From Arenicola marina (lineage: Eukaryota; Annelida; Polychaeta; Arenicolidae), in contig OZ025248.1 in NCBI GenBank assembly GCA_964019135.1, forward strand, positions 9,493,574 through 9,557,573: a DNA stretch of 64,000 nt. The letters run 5' to 3'. The translations under genes were made by a program, and so were the position numbers. The notes under the pieces are model-generated. The model did no database searches. It worked only from the letters and a program-made list of their open reading frames with translations, and was not told where the DNA came from. Positions within the stretch are counted from its first letter, which is position 1. Each line of letters opens with the position of its first letter. Shown here one piece after another: positions 25,216-38,900 of this stretch.

Positions 25216-27073
25216 CAGGAGTGATTTTGTTACAGACGATCAGGAAAATTCATTTGCTAAATTATCATCCTATTTGGTCTAAATAGGGTCTACAGCGGTC
25301 AATGTAGCTTGAAATAACTCATACAACGGGCATTTTAGCCCACAATCGCACCTACAAGGGGCAACACTGAGGGAATCGAAAGTGCTTTGAGTCCATTTCC
25401 CCATTCTCTCATCATTGGCGACCGAGCCTTTGTGCGGCCCCATGGTTCCCAGGGTAAGGGCAATACGTCAATTGTGAGCACAGGTATGTTCATGTATAGT
25501 TCAGCCATACTAAGTACCGTAACAAGTGCAGCTCTAACTTGCTTTCCTGATTTTTGACAAATTTTCTTATTTGGCCAGAATCTCTATACTTTATCATTGG
25601 GCTTAGTTCCGTTGCCATGAAACGTCATCGTGACGTCACATGACGTCACTGACGCTTACCAAATTGGCTTCTAGCTTTTGACGTTACCTACTCATGAACT
25701 TATAGTGATATTACCTAATGGTTAAATAGGTAAAAATGAAACGATTTCACAATTTCGTCGGGTAACGTAAACTTGGACGTCATTTTTGACGCACACGTTT
25801 CGGTACCGCAAGAAAAGATACGCACGGCAACATTTGTGCGTGGATATAAGGTACAGCGCCAAATCAACCGGTAGTCGCTATGAGGTATAATAGTCGAGCA
25901 ATAGAGGTTATAAAATTATGAAGTCATGACGTCATGGTGACGTCATGGCATGACGCACGGCAACGTTCAAATATCTAAACACAAACATTTGTGCCCTCAA
26001 TCCAAAACGTTGATTAGAACGGCGGTAGGACTGTTTGTCCGAAAATTACCGAAAATTGCTATTCTTCATCATTACGGGTAAATGAAAAACGAGCAGACGA
26101 AAAAAGGATTCTGCAGCTAAGATGTAAAGGATAATAATGCTTTTCTGCCAATAGTAATCTGGAGACATATATTCCCTACCATTATACGCAAAGATGGAAG
26201 GCCTAGCTTTTTGACGAATTTTCTAAGTTAGAGGGAATTTGTATACTTTATCATTGGGGAAATCGTCGGTTTCCATGGAAACAAAACTGAGAAACGCGTT
26301 CGACTATATACCAAAAAGTTACAGAGCTATGTCGCCGTGTTTATAGTTAATGGCTCATCCTACTACTATCCTTCTACAACTGCAAGTATAGAGCGATGGC
26401 TTTAATAGGACGCTCGTGGGTGCCCCTGCAAGCCCCCAAAATCCCTATCTTTCACAATGGGGAAAATTTCAATAAAATCCTGTGACGTCAGTTCCTGAAA
26501 AAAATTGCCGATTTTTGACGATTTTTTTAATGTACCGAAAGTGACGTCATCGTGACGTCATATGACGTATCCGAAAAAGGTCAGATTTCACAGAGGCTAT
26601 TCTCATTCATATTTCTATGAGAGCCCGGAACACCAAAGCGATACCTTCAACCTAAATAGGTCCAACCGAAGAAAAACGGTTCAAGGTCATCTTTTGCGTT
26701 GCTCTGAAAACATAAAACGTCATGTAGCTCGAAAATGAGTATGACGCATCAAAAAAAAAGTGAACAATACCCGAAAGATGCGCCATAAAGGGTAGCATAT
26801 TCTGAAACTGGTCCGAGGTCTCTAGCTTTAATATTAACGGAGATAGGCGCGTTCTAAGATTTTTCTTCAAAAATTCGCTGTGACCTTGACCTTTGACCTA
26901 TATATGCCGATAACGAACTTAGCCGAGCTATTCCATATATCTATCGCTAGGTTAAGTCTGACAACCGTAACTGTTACCATGCGCCCTCTACAAACATACG
27001 AAAAAACAAAAAAACTAATTTACAAACCGAACATAGCACTATACTGACAGAAGTCTTTAGACTTCTGTCAGTA
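25210..27073. mobile_element. Nested element with TACTGACAG(A/G)AGT ends
   Basis: Begins TACTGACAGGAGT and ends ACTTCTGTCAGTA. The right tip is itself a 15-bp-stem hairpin (27042-27073). Internal text is internally repetitive (similar blocks near 25550 and 26210, both containing ATACTTTATCATTGGG) and rich in TGACGTCA palindromes. No coding frame. Confidence 0.5.
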
Positions 27074-27549
27074 ATAAAGATGTTCTAACATCAATCCCGG
27101 TTGTGATGTGGGTCAACAAAAACAAGTTGATCAAGATACAGCCAACAGTTAATGCGCTGGGCATCCAGCGTGCAACATGATTCACCCGCTCGTGGATTAC
27201 CATTGGCAAAGCCCATGGGACGCAGGGTCAGTTGTACACTCATTTGTTTTACTTAACAAAGTGCATCATATGTTATTTCACCCAGTGATTATGACTGACA
27301 GTTTGTCTTCATGCTTTTCGAAGTCGAAAATTAGAAGTTTCACCACCCTGGGTTGCGTTCTTGATACTTGCGACCACCCACCCCTAGGCTTACGCCTACC
27401 CCTTAGCAGGCGTAGCGGTGCGACCAACTTGCGACTAACGCCCGACTCTTGGTGCACACCGCGTAAAATTCCTCGCGCGGATTTACGCCGGCGTAAGCTC
27501 GGCGTCCGCTTGCGACCAACTTGCGCCCAGTTGGTGCATTCCACCACTG

Positions 27550-29840
27550 AATCGAACAGAAGAAAGAGGTAGACTGAGTTCTCTAATAGTAGATCGTATC
27601 ACGTCAGCCGTGCTTATCATATATAAACACAATACTATATAAAAGTCGGTGCGTTTAATGTAGATCTGCCGCCTATTTGTCTGACAGTGAATCTCTTAAT
27701 GCCCAAGATGCACGTATAACAACAGGATGAAATGTGCACGTGTGTAAAATCTCATGTGAATTTGGCCTGCATTGGTCAATGTGACAGTCTATCGCGGGGG
27801 AGGGGGTGGGGGCGGCGTCTATTGCCCCACTCAAAATGTCTGAAATACTATCATCCACGGCTGACAAGGTAAACACAGCCAATTCTGTCTCTTCACAGAA
27901 GGACTGTGGGTAAGCAAAATCATCTTGGGACCTGGTTCAAGCTGCCAAATCTAATTCTAGGCCTGGCAATGAAATATTTCCTGTAAAATGAAAGCAAAAA
28001 CGAGGCGCCAGATGGTTTCCTGCCGACTTTTTATGAAATGCGACGGATTTTGCTAAATAGCTTTTAAATAATGTTGTCCCCTGGATACCCGCTCGTTCGC
28101 TATGGTGACTCCGTGAAGATTTTTTGTTTGTGAAAACGGTAGTGAGCGTCTGTTTCCCGCGCCTCCTCTTTATCCACTCATCTGCAGCTCACATTACGAT
28201 CCTGCAGATGCAGCAACGTGCTCAGCACCAGCACGTCTTGTCGGCAAACTAGCGAAGTTTGTCTCATTGAGTGACGCACATCCAGTCTGATGTGACTGTC
28301 CGTTGATGATCGTTTAGGGGATTGATGGATTGATGGTTTAGGCCACCTATGTGTACATGTATTCCGCTGAACAGGGCTTAGAGACCCCCTGAGACAATGA
28401 GATGGAGGTCATGTAAAGCCTTCCCCAGATTCAGATATCGAGTGTGGGCGAGTGAGGATAAAACTCTCTGGACTAAAGCTCTAGAGGAAAGAAGAGGACA
28501 GGATGTGATGATTTGACTCTCAATAGACACTGCTAACTACATTTTACCCCATCCCGTCCCCTTCTTTATGGTTTGCGGTGGAGGGGGGGGGGGGCGATGT
28601 AATTTGGGATGTCGCATCTGTAAGGTCTGGGCTAAACTGATGAATCTGCAAATAACATTGTCCGCCTGGATTTCAAGATGTGAGCTTGAAGAGGTTTCAC
28701 TCTTATATCAGTGAGTCAAGGTTCACTGAGAGTAGCCTACGGGTAGTGGGTGGGTGGGGGTTGGGTGCTGTTGGGGGTGTGGGTGGGGTGTGGGTATGGG
28801 AGTTGGGGAGGGGGGGGGGTAGTCACATACCATGCGGGTTCCCTACTTTACAGGGACGTGACCTTACCGTGGGAAGGTCAAGGCTGGGGACGATAAGGGG
28901 CAGGGAAGGGGATGCGGGGGTTAATGGTCTTTAGGGCAGTGTCCTGAGGGGCATACGATATGGATCAGTCTGATCCCGGTGAGATCCTGCTGGCGGACCA
29001 GCTGTCGTCTGACCATCGGCCCAGCTGTGTGTGTACTGGATCTCCACACCCCACACTAAACACCATTCCAGTCTATAACCATATGCTATACTATACTACT
29101 TCTTTGTGCATATATTGTACTTTGCACTGCTTTACGAATATTTTAAGTCTGCACTTTGCAAACTGTGCTGATACCTTATTAACTATAACACTATCACTAT
29201 ATCACTATTATGCGCCATACCTGAAACAAATAATTTACAACCTCACTATAATTACCTACTATACTAAAAAATAGTGGATCATAATAATATCACGGTTACT
29301 AATGATAAAAAAGTGACCATTTCCTTAATTAGATGGCAACACACCTTCCTTGTAATAATAATCATGAATCAAGCGCCCAGTATGTGGGCTGAATACTTAA
29401 ACTCATGACATTTGCATGATATGTCTCCCGAAAGTCTCTCAATGTCCATATTGCGACATGTAGGCTATACTATGATATGAATACGGATTTCATAGTCTTT
29501 CTGATATCACAATTCCGTAAATCAGCAAAGAGGGGGTATAAGAAAGGCAGGGGTATAAGAAAGGAGTCCCTGTGGGCCACCCCCTCCCCACATGGATCCG
29601 CCGCAGATCTAAAGTATTATTTTATTGTGTAAAACACAGGTTACCTGGTTCTGATACCGGAATGCCCTGCCCTGGTATTAGAAATGAACAGCACATGTCG
29701 ACAGCTATATCCAGACCCAGAAAGGCCACGCAGCCCTGGCAGTCCTTGATCCGTCCTTGTCTAAGTTGATTCTTCTCTGCACCGTCTGTATCCTGATATT
29801 ATTACACCGTGTTTTGACTGTATGGCCGTTATTTCTTTCA
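27550..29840. other. Upstream flank or first intron of the SLC6 gene
   Basis: Must contain intron sequence directly before 29842. I looked for an exon encoding the TM1 signature and did not find one. It contains G-rich tracts near 28585 and 28740-28820. Confidence 0.4.
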
Positions 29841-29841
29841 G

Positions 29842-29973
29842 GTGCCTTTCTTATTCCGTACCTGCTGACGTTATTCCTGGCCGGGATCCCTATGTTTTTC
29901 ATGGAGCTGTCTCTGGGACAGTACCTCAGTGTCGGCGGGATCGGTATATGGAAACTATGCCCCATATTCAAGG
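29842..29973 (+). CDS. SLC6A1-like: SLC6 transporter exon, TM2
   Basis: The acceptor TTTCAG precedes it and the donor is GTAAGTA. It starts in phase 1, completing a Gly codon of the family's GGGAF motif, and reads [14 protein letters not shown] then MELSLGQY and WKLCPIFK. This is transmembrane helix 2 and the first intracellular loop. The missing upstream exon must end in phase 1. Confidence 0.92.
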
Positions 29974-32900
29974 GTAAGTATAAGTGTCCAGCGATAACAA
30001 CTGATAACAAACAAGCGGTAACAAACGATGACATTGGCAGCTACTTAATTGTGACCAAAGCCAAACAGGTTACGTTCTCACGCGCAAAACCATTTGTATT
30101 ATGCAGTTTCCTAGCCGTCGCTTCGAAAACAATAAAACTTTTATTAACAATAAAGGATGACATTTGAAACATAATAATGTGTAAAATATTATCATGCACG
30201 TAGCTACAGTTATTATTGGCCAAAGAAGCTTCACCATGGACTACATTATATGATCGGTATAAAGGAGTAGCCTCATTGTGAAATGCCATGGCGAAAGCTT
30301 CATTGCGACATTCAGACTTTGGAATCTTCGGGATAATACGTGTGGAAGACATATGGTGATTGTTTGATACACGTCGCGTAAAATAGTCCGTTGCGCCTAA
30401 TAGTTGTCTATCTAATCTAATCATCCAAACTCTTGCATGCTAACGTATCTGTTTCACTCTCTCTCGCTAGGTGTCGGCTACGCGGCGGCAGTGATCGCTG
30501 CCTGGCTCAACATTTACTACGTCGTGGTACTGGCCTGGGCCCTGTTTTACCTGATCCACTCCTTCACCACCGTCCTGCCCTGGTCTCACTGCAACAACTG
30601 GTGGAACACCGATCGCTGTATGTCGCAGTTCGGTCGGAATATATGCCCATCGTTTTTAAACGGTAGCAACATCTCCATGACGACCCAGGCCACGACCACC
30701 CTGAGCTCTCTCGTCACCACCGCCGCCAATATGAGTGAGACCTGCTTCTCACCGGAAATGGCTAGGAACTTCACGTCGCCAGTCAGGGAATTCTGGGAGT
30801 AAGTTAGCAGTGTGCATATTTATATACATAATATGCTGGAGGAGGGATGTTGTGTTATAACAAAGTAAGTTCATAATAAATGTTCGAAAACGTCACAAGT
30901 TCGATGCGGAAACCTTTATTGGTGAAATAAAGCCCGCAAAGTAACTTTGCTTGTAAACTAAGTACGTTACAATGTTTGCACATGCTTATGCTAAGACATC
31001 AAATCCGCAATTGTCTCCTAACTATGAGTGTGAATGCGTCCACATCGATTCAGTTATAGGCATGTATTCTTGCCTCCATCATCGTAGTAACCATAGTGAC
31101 GGCGTGTCCCTGTTCCAGGCGCTACGCTCTCGGCATGTCAAAGGGCTTGGAGGAGCCTGGCCATATTCAGTGGCAGCTGGCCTTGACCTTGCTCGTGTCC
31201 TGGATCATCTGTTACTTCTGTATCTGGAAAGGCGTCAGATGGACCGGCAAGGTCAGAACGCTCTCCATCACAACAAGTTCGCTCGGAATTGATAATTGCC
31301 AAAACATATGGTATTATAGTTGCTGGCCGATGATAGCATCTGTACCCGGTACAATGATTAATTCGGTTTTTAGCGAGGCCAGTGTTAATGGCCCTTGAAG
31401 TACGTAACGATGTAATAACGCATGAAATAGGTTGTCATCCTATTTCATGGTAGTCACCACACTGGGGAAATTACCCTTACTCACACACCCATCCTGAGTG
31501 CAACATAGTCAACAAAATTGCCTTTGATGGGTGATAATTGTAATTGTGATCGTTTGTCCTCATCACTGTGAACAGTGACATTGGGGTGAACGTTCCATTA
31601 GACGCCATGAACAAAACTAGTTCACACCAAATCATGAAATGTACCAAATAGAGCAAAACATAAATATGATCATATAAGCTAATAATGGAAACATTGCCTA
31701 GTGTCTATAAATATCGTTATTTATAGTATAATCTTGTATAAGAGCTTGAGTATTAGAAATAATAGCCCTAGTAGCCCAAGCACTAGACTCAATAATAATC
31801 TTGGGGGTACACCTTGATTCTGTTTTATTGTATGAAGTCTGTCCTCCTCAGGTCACGTGGTTCACGGCCATCTTCCCCTATGTGCTGCTCTTCATCCTCC
31901 TCATTCGCGGCGTGACCTTGCCTGGCGCCAAGGACGGCATCTGGTTCTACATCTATCCAGATCTCGAAAAACTCAAGAATTCCCAGGTTATTTTCCTCCC
32001 TTCTCATCGTAACTGACCTCGACCTTGGTAACCACCTCTAGTCTGCCATCACCAGCAAAGATATGGGTTTTGCGTCCCGGATTATTCTGCAGCATCTGGT
32101 CGTTCGCGCCCCCAATAACTAAATATGGGATGAAACTAAATTGAATTTTAAGCAAAAGATAGTTATACTATCGCTTAAAGTTACATGTGGAGCTGACCGT
32201 TGCAACGGCTGTACCAAAATAAACATAAACAGGAAATGTTACCTTTGACCACAAGCAGTGTCAACGGCCACCGCCAAAAAAAAGTGCGCTCCGGACGCTT
32301 CTATTGTCTCATATAATTTAGCGCTTGGGCGCCTCTGTCGGTGGCACCGGTAAACGACTTGTGTACACACGTTTATGACGTTTCAAATCAGCACAAATTT
32401 TCATTTTTGTGGCGGACAATTCATGAATTTGTTTTGCTCATTGACAGATAATTGGTGAGCGATATGGTAGGTGTTTATTGTCTGTTATGAACCTTAAGGC
32501 CTTAAGTTTGTGTTCTTATACGCAAATTAGGCATTCAAAAACAGCGAAACAACTCCACATGCAACTTTAATCTATTTTATTCTAATATCATATTCAGCTA
32601 GTTTTTATGATATGCGCGATCTTCGCGATTCCTGATTACGTTCGATCTGACTTCTCCAGGTGTGGATAGAGGCGGCCACTCAAATCTTCTTCTCCTACGG
32701 CCTGGCTTTGGGGGCTCAGGTTGCCTTGGGCAGCTACAACCCGTACCACAACAACGTGTACAGGTGAGTCTGCCACCCCCGAGACCACCCTCTCCACCCT
32801 CACCTGGTGCCCTTGTGGTGAGCCTTCCGGGACACGGAAGGTCGCCATCACACCCGCCCCCCCCCCACCCCCACTCCACCCTCACCTGGTGCCGTTGTGG

Positions 32901-35900
32901 GTCGAGTGCTAGAACCATTAATATCGGGTGCTTCGTGGGAGTATCAATGCGAAAGTCGCTCTCTCTGATTACGATAAACAATTTAACCAGTCGCTTTTTG
33001 CTGCAATTGAAATTCAACAGTTTTTTGTTTTTTGTACTAAGTCTTCAGGGTTTACTGCAACATATGGATTCGCGCTTCAAAACACCTTGCTTGGGCGATA
33101 ACATTAAATACCCCTTTTGTATTGCCCATACGGGGCCCATGCCTTACAAGCTTAGTCGGTAAGCACTGACCCATCTATTGGTCATAGGTGCAAACCCTGA
33201 CACCTACATCGCAGGCAAGATTCACACAATCCTATTTCATGTCCCAGTTCCTTATCCCAATGTAGCTGCACAACAGCTAGTGACGTAACTAGCACGCACA
33301 GCTTCTCAGCAGGTGCACCGGAAGGCGTTCGAGTAACGCCGTGCCTAGTCTTATGTTTTATGGGGTATGACCATATCTAACAAGCCCACATGTGAATGAA
33401 AGCCAAGAAAAACAATGCTAATAATAACTTCCGGATAGCGTGTCTGTCTTACTTTACATAAATGATAATGGAGAAGTAAAACTTAATGTTTAAAGCAAAG
33501 ACTATAAACAAGACACGATATGCAAGGGAGACTTGAATGCAATCGTAAGTAGCGTCAATGTTGAGAAAATCTTTATCAGTAAACTGGTCTACTTATTCAC
33601 AAGATCATTTCACAGAGGCAATCTTTATAATAAAACGAAGCCTTCTTTCCCTTATTGTGGCATCAGTTCTTGAGGAACGCGTGTCCGTTTTACATATTTT
33701 GCCGCCACACTTTTCACCGGTGTGAAAGTAAAATTGCCACCAGTCAGTCATAATAATGTTTATTATTGTTTGAAGGTTAAATATGTTCGTGGTCAACACT
33801 TTGATCGTGTTTTTAAAGTATAACATTACGTATTTTTGCCCAAGAGTTTAGGCGGAGTTTTGTTTAAACAGGGTCTCTCGCTTGCCATTTCGCCACCCAA
33901 ATGGTAGGCAGCTATCACCATAGTGCGTGGGTCGTCTCTACCCTTACGTCACGTGGTTTTACTCAGCTTGAATATCCTGTGTTTATAATGGTGTTCAGCA
34001 TGCAGATATGTTAACGCGGCTTCGGGTCTGCTTTTGCTTTTGTTTTTTAGGGATGCTTTAATCATCAGCTGTGTAAACAGCGGTACCAGCATGTTCTCAG
34101 GCTTCGTCATCTTCTCCACCATCGGGTTCATGGCACACGAGGCGCACGTGCCTATACAAGAAGCCGCCGCTGAAGGTCAGTCCTAGGTCGCCGTCCGTAA
34201 AAATAATGTAATAATTAAAAAAAAATTGCTGTTGTTGACGTGTTTGCAGAACAATGTACCGCCCGATTTGCTTGGGAGAGCGTTTAACAAAAAGAAATTC
34301 TATGTTGGCCTGGGTTTATTGTTACCCAAAATCAAATCAGAAGGAGTCCGTTGATGAAGGTCAGACCAAGGTCTCTCGTTGTAAAACTTTCGTGAATACT
34401 CCGGCGTCGTTTGGCGACGATTATTATTGATATTTCTTTTGTTCGTAAAACAGTGTGGTACCAAAGTTTCCGAATCTTATTGTTGCTTACCGTTGTTTGG
34501 AATAAGTAACTGCATTTATACCAGCTCCATTTTTTCTCGCGTTACAGACTTACACAGTGCTAATTTCTTGATACTGCAAATAACAACACACACCCTATCC
34601 GTATTTATGCGGACCCAAAGCAAAACGCTGTTGGGTGAGCCACACATCCCTCACGGTCTACTTTTGTAGTGACGTTGTTACAGGTCCCGGCTTGGCGTTC
34701 CAAGTGTATCCCTCCGCGGTGGCCCAGCTGCCCATTTCACCGCTGTGGGCAGTCCTCTTCTTCCTCATGCTCTTCTTCCTCGGCCTCGACAGCCAGGTAA
34801 GTAGTCCCCACGCCCTGTCACCATCTACATATTACACTGATAAGGCCATAGCTCATAGCAAATAACTTGGCACTATCAAATATATATCGATTTAGTGTTG
34901 AGATAAAAGTGCTGGAGTGTTGAACTATTCTAACCAATAAAACATGAAACATAATTTTTGAATTGTTATATAATTGACGATTGAATGTAGCAATGGACAA
35001 TCCATATGAATTTCGATTACCAGAACCCTCCCTTACTTGTGGTTCGTTCTTGCTATTTCATAACAACTTGGTACTCATCTTGTGGTGTGTGTTCTAGTTC
35101 TGCACACTGGAAGGCTTCATCACCGCCTGTGTTGACGAGTGGCCTCAGTACCTCAGGAAGAGGAAGGAGCTCTTCATCCTGGTAGTCTGCGTCTTTTCCT
35201 ACATCATCGGGCTCTCCATGGTGACGCAGGTCAGTAGATTTAACCGTCAGAGTTCACCCAGTTATAGTTTTACCTCACTCACTACTAGAGCGTAGCCGAT
35301 ATTTTTTAAATTCTGCATCCAAAATTCAATATTCAATCTAAAAAACCATCTAAAACCATTCGTGACCTCAGGACCGTTGGGGTCAACCATGAGGTGGGCG
35401 GTGACGTGGGGCAGAGGTGATGTGAGGAACGAGCGCTCTCTGCTGGCAGAGTGGAGCGTAGCATTGACTCAATTTCGGCTCAAACAGTGAATGTTAAAAG
35501 TTAAGTTTTTTCTCAGTGACACAATTCTATTTTTAACCAACGCTACTTTTATAAATTCGCTTTTTGTTTCAGATATTATGAAAATCGGCATTATTTATAG
35601 ATATTATTAAGATTCGTTATGTCGTCCCATTAATATATCTATGGATAAAAAGTTTGCTTATATACCATATATATATATTAATACATGGAAAAATGGATGC
35701 AGCTGAAACGCGGTCTGTTAAACTATAACAGCACAAATATAACATTTTCATTGGTAAGCAACAGTAAAAGAATTGTGAGGTAATGCACATTATCGGAGCG
35801 TCAGCTTCAACTCGCGGCGACTTGCTGCCATTATAACTGTTGTCGCCTGTTCCGCTACAAACGGTAGAGGATTTGTGATAACCGCGATGTTAAGTATGGA

Positions 35901-38900
35901 AGGCCTGCTGCTCCATATTAGGCTTGTCCAAGATGACATACGGATAAAAGGGATTCGGATCAAAGCCGTTCAATTATGTGCACTGGATATTGGAGTTCAT
36001 GTCGCGCATTTGATAGCGTTAGAGAGTTTTCTATTTTCCCTTACGTCAACACTGCTGTCAGCCAGCCAGTCATAAACTGTCTATTATAAATCCACCCCAC
36101 CCAGCCCAGGGCATAAGCTGGTCTGGCCATCGCCACCCCTCCCCACCACAAGCCCCTCCCCGCGTCTGCAGCTTGACGACTTGGCGCCTTGTGCAGGGCT
36201 TGCCGTCTATAGAGGAACCATCTGCTTAACAGCTGTTTATAATAGGCCTAGGCAGCATACTTTATCTCGATCCAGGGTGTGCCATTATTAAATTCCGGGA
36301 TCGTTTAAAGGATTGAGCCTGTAAGCACTTGCCTAGTCTAACGGGACAACCAACCACACACCCAGCCACCCACCCCACCAACCCTCACGGCCTCCATGTC
36401 GCCAGTTTTACTACTCCTCCGTTAGGTGTCGCTCTGGCCACCCTACCCAGTCCTTGCTCTCCCGTTAGGAGGAGGAGGGAGGGAGACACGCGCGAAGCTT
36501 CATAAACGTCGTTTCTAGAGGGATACGCGGGTAGCTTCATAAATGCGGCTTCTGGGGGGATACGCGAGTCGTTTCAATAAGGCCTCCGCTGTATCGATTT
36601 CTTTATGCCGGTCGACCGGCCTCATATTTCTCGACGACAGGTCGCAAGGAAAAAAAGGTAATGGTCCGGGTGGGGGATGAGGGGGTGGGGGATGAGGGGA
36701 TGGGGTTGAACAGAACGTCCAGTTCACCCCCAGCTCCATAGCATGACCCCCCCCCCTCGGCCATCCCCCCTTCGCCCCACCCCCTCACCGTCCTCCAACG
36801 TCTCCAATCTCCCCTGTAGGTCCTCTGTGGAAAATCCAAAGTCTTATAAGCCCGCTAAGCTCCTTGACAGAAATTGACAGATGGTTCGGCTGCAGAAAAC
36901 GTCCTTCGCTTGGTATCGGCAGTCCAGCGCAATCTGCCGCCACATGGGGCACTGCGGCTTTTTCCTTGGCCGTATCGAGCGATATTGCAGTTCTCTGATC
37001 TTCCGGGGTCGGCGCTGACTGGTGGCTCCCCCAAGCGGTAGTTGATGGTAGCTTGGCGCTTTCCACTTGAGCGGCTTCTGCTGTGACGGGAATGGCGAGG
37101 GAGGCGTCGGAGTGATAGGACAAAGATGGGACGAACGCACGTATAGCTAGGTTTATATATTTCATCAATCCTGGCGTGTATGCACGCCGGGAGATGAGGC
37201 CAGCCAGTAATATCTATCCTCCACATTGGCGTATCTATCATTTTTGACTACTTTAAGTAAAAACAACTTTTCCCGGTGTGGGCGAATGAATCGCTTTCCC
37301 CCCGTGCCTAATCAACTAATTTTGCTTCATCGTACAATGTTCAATGATATTTGGGGGAACAAGAAAGAACTCATCAGTTGTGTTTACTTGCGGCCATCAT
37401 CGCCAGTCTCAGTCATCGTTTATCTTGTATTGTTCTCTCGTTGTATAGCGACAATCTCATCTATTGTCCGCTTCTCCTGTTATCTTATCTCTTGTCTCTA
37501 CCTCGTGCATCAAAAATCACCAATCTCATTTCTTGCAGGGCCGGATTCAGATATATGGTGGGGGGGGGGGGGGGGAAAGGTCGCTTTTGATCCAGTAAGA
37601 CCGCTTATCATAATCACACTTGTTATAAAAGCTAGGATCTGTAATTTTTTTCGAATCTCAAATGATTTGCATGGCTAACTATTTCTCAGGTACCAACTAA
37701 ATTCCAATGCTAAAACAGTTCATAGATTATTTAATCTGGCACCTCCTTGTATCTTCAGAACGGTGTGTACGTGTTTGAGTTGTTCAACACCTACTCGGCC
37801 AGCGGCATGTGCCTACTGTTCCTCATCTTCTTCGAATGTATCGCCATATCCTGGGCCTACGGTGAGAATTGTTTAAATATACCCAGGCCTTCTTCTTTAA
37901 GATTATTTAAAATGTATATATTTGCTTCTATTTAATTTAACTAGTGTATTACGTAATAACCTAACTCCGTTGTGTAACGGCCATTCCCGAATTAATTCCT
38001 TACTTTTTCATACCACAAATTAAACGCTTAACATATAATAAATGGAAACGTAACTCAAAAAAACGCACATGTCTGCGTTGTATTTATATTCCATAAAACT
38101 GAAGTGTACACATTTTGTGCAAGTACAATTGGCCTCACAATGTACACTTCATTGTATTATCTCCAACAAATAACACCACTCGTTCGTAGCGATGCATTTT
38201 GTTTTGCCGTTACACTGCTGTAACTGTAACGGGCGTGCGATATCGTAAATATCAATCAAGACACCGAATACGTCCTTTTTGTGCACTACTTTAGGTGTGA
38301 ACCGCTTCTACGATGACCTGAAGGATATGATCGGCTACTACCCTGGGGTGTTTTGGAAGGTCTGCTGGTTAATATTCACACCACTAATCTGCGCTGTAAG
38401 TCCATGCTTATCTTGCCCTGTATTGGTTTTCTCAAGGAAACCTGAAAGCATACTATTACTGCTGCCTGTGCGCATGCGTTCATTTGTATATGACAGTTGC
38501 AATATGGCTTTGGAGTCGGATAAATTCTACGCTATGTCGATACATTGATTGCTCCGTTCACTTAGAGGTTCAGTTGAAAATATTCAACTTGTTTTTTTTC
38601 CCCTTCTTCTGAAATGTGTCCTGCGGCGGCGATTAAAAAAGTAACATTGTATTTGCTAGTATACAATACTCATTGTTATTATTTAAGCATCAACCAATAT
38701 ACTTTCTTTTAAGTCTACCTTACTATACAATCGACAAATAAAGCATTAATGTAGTTGATAAGCATATGGGACATTTTGTGAAACAAGTATTGAAAAAAAT
38801 ATCTCATGGAATGACATAAATGTTTTCTCTCCAATCGACAGGGAGTGTTCTTCTTCAGCGTCATACAGTATAAGCCAATCAAGTACCAGGATTATGAGTA

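Larger units (their letters stand above)
24343..27549. mobile_element. DNA transposon with ~25-bp terminal and longer subterminal inverted repeats, possibly Harbinger-like
   Basis: The left end GTGGTGGAGTGCACCAACCG and the reverse complement of the right end, GTGGTGGAATGCACCAACTG, match over about 22 bp. Both ends then carry 100-200 bp of GC-rich text with a second TGCACCAAG and repeated GCCGGCGTAA. Inside, at 25114, is a truncated SANT/Myb-like frame. A second element (25210-27073) interrupts it. The end sequence plus the SANT-like ORF suggests the PIF/Harbinger superfamily; no DDE transposase is left. Confidence 0.65.

Noticed and set aside
36785..37241. Antisense frames of 98-128 codons in the longest SLC6 intron
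   Set aside because: Some stretches look protein-like, but no domain or splice structure is visible and three frames compete.
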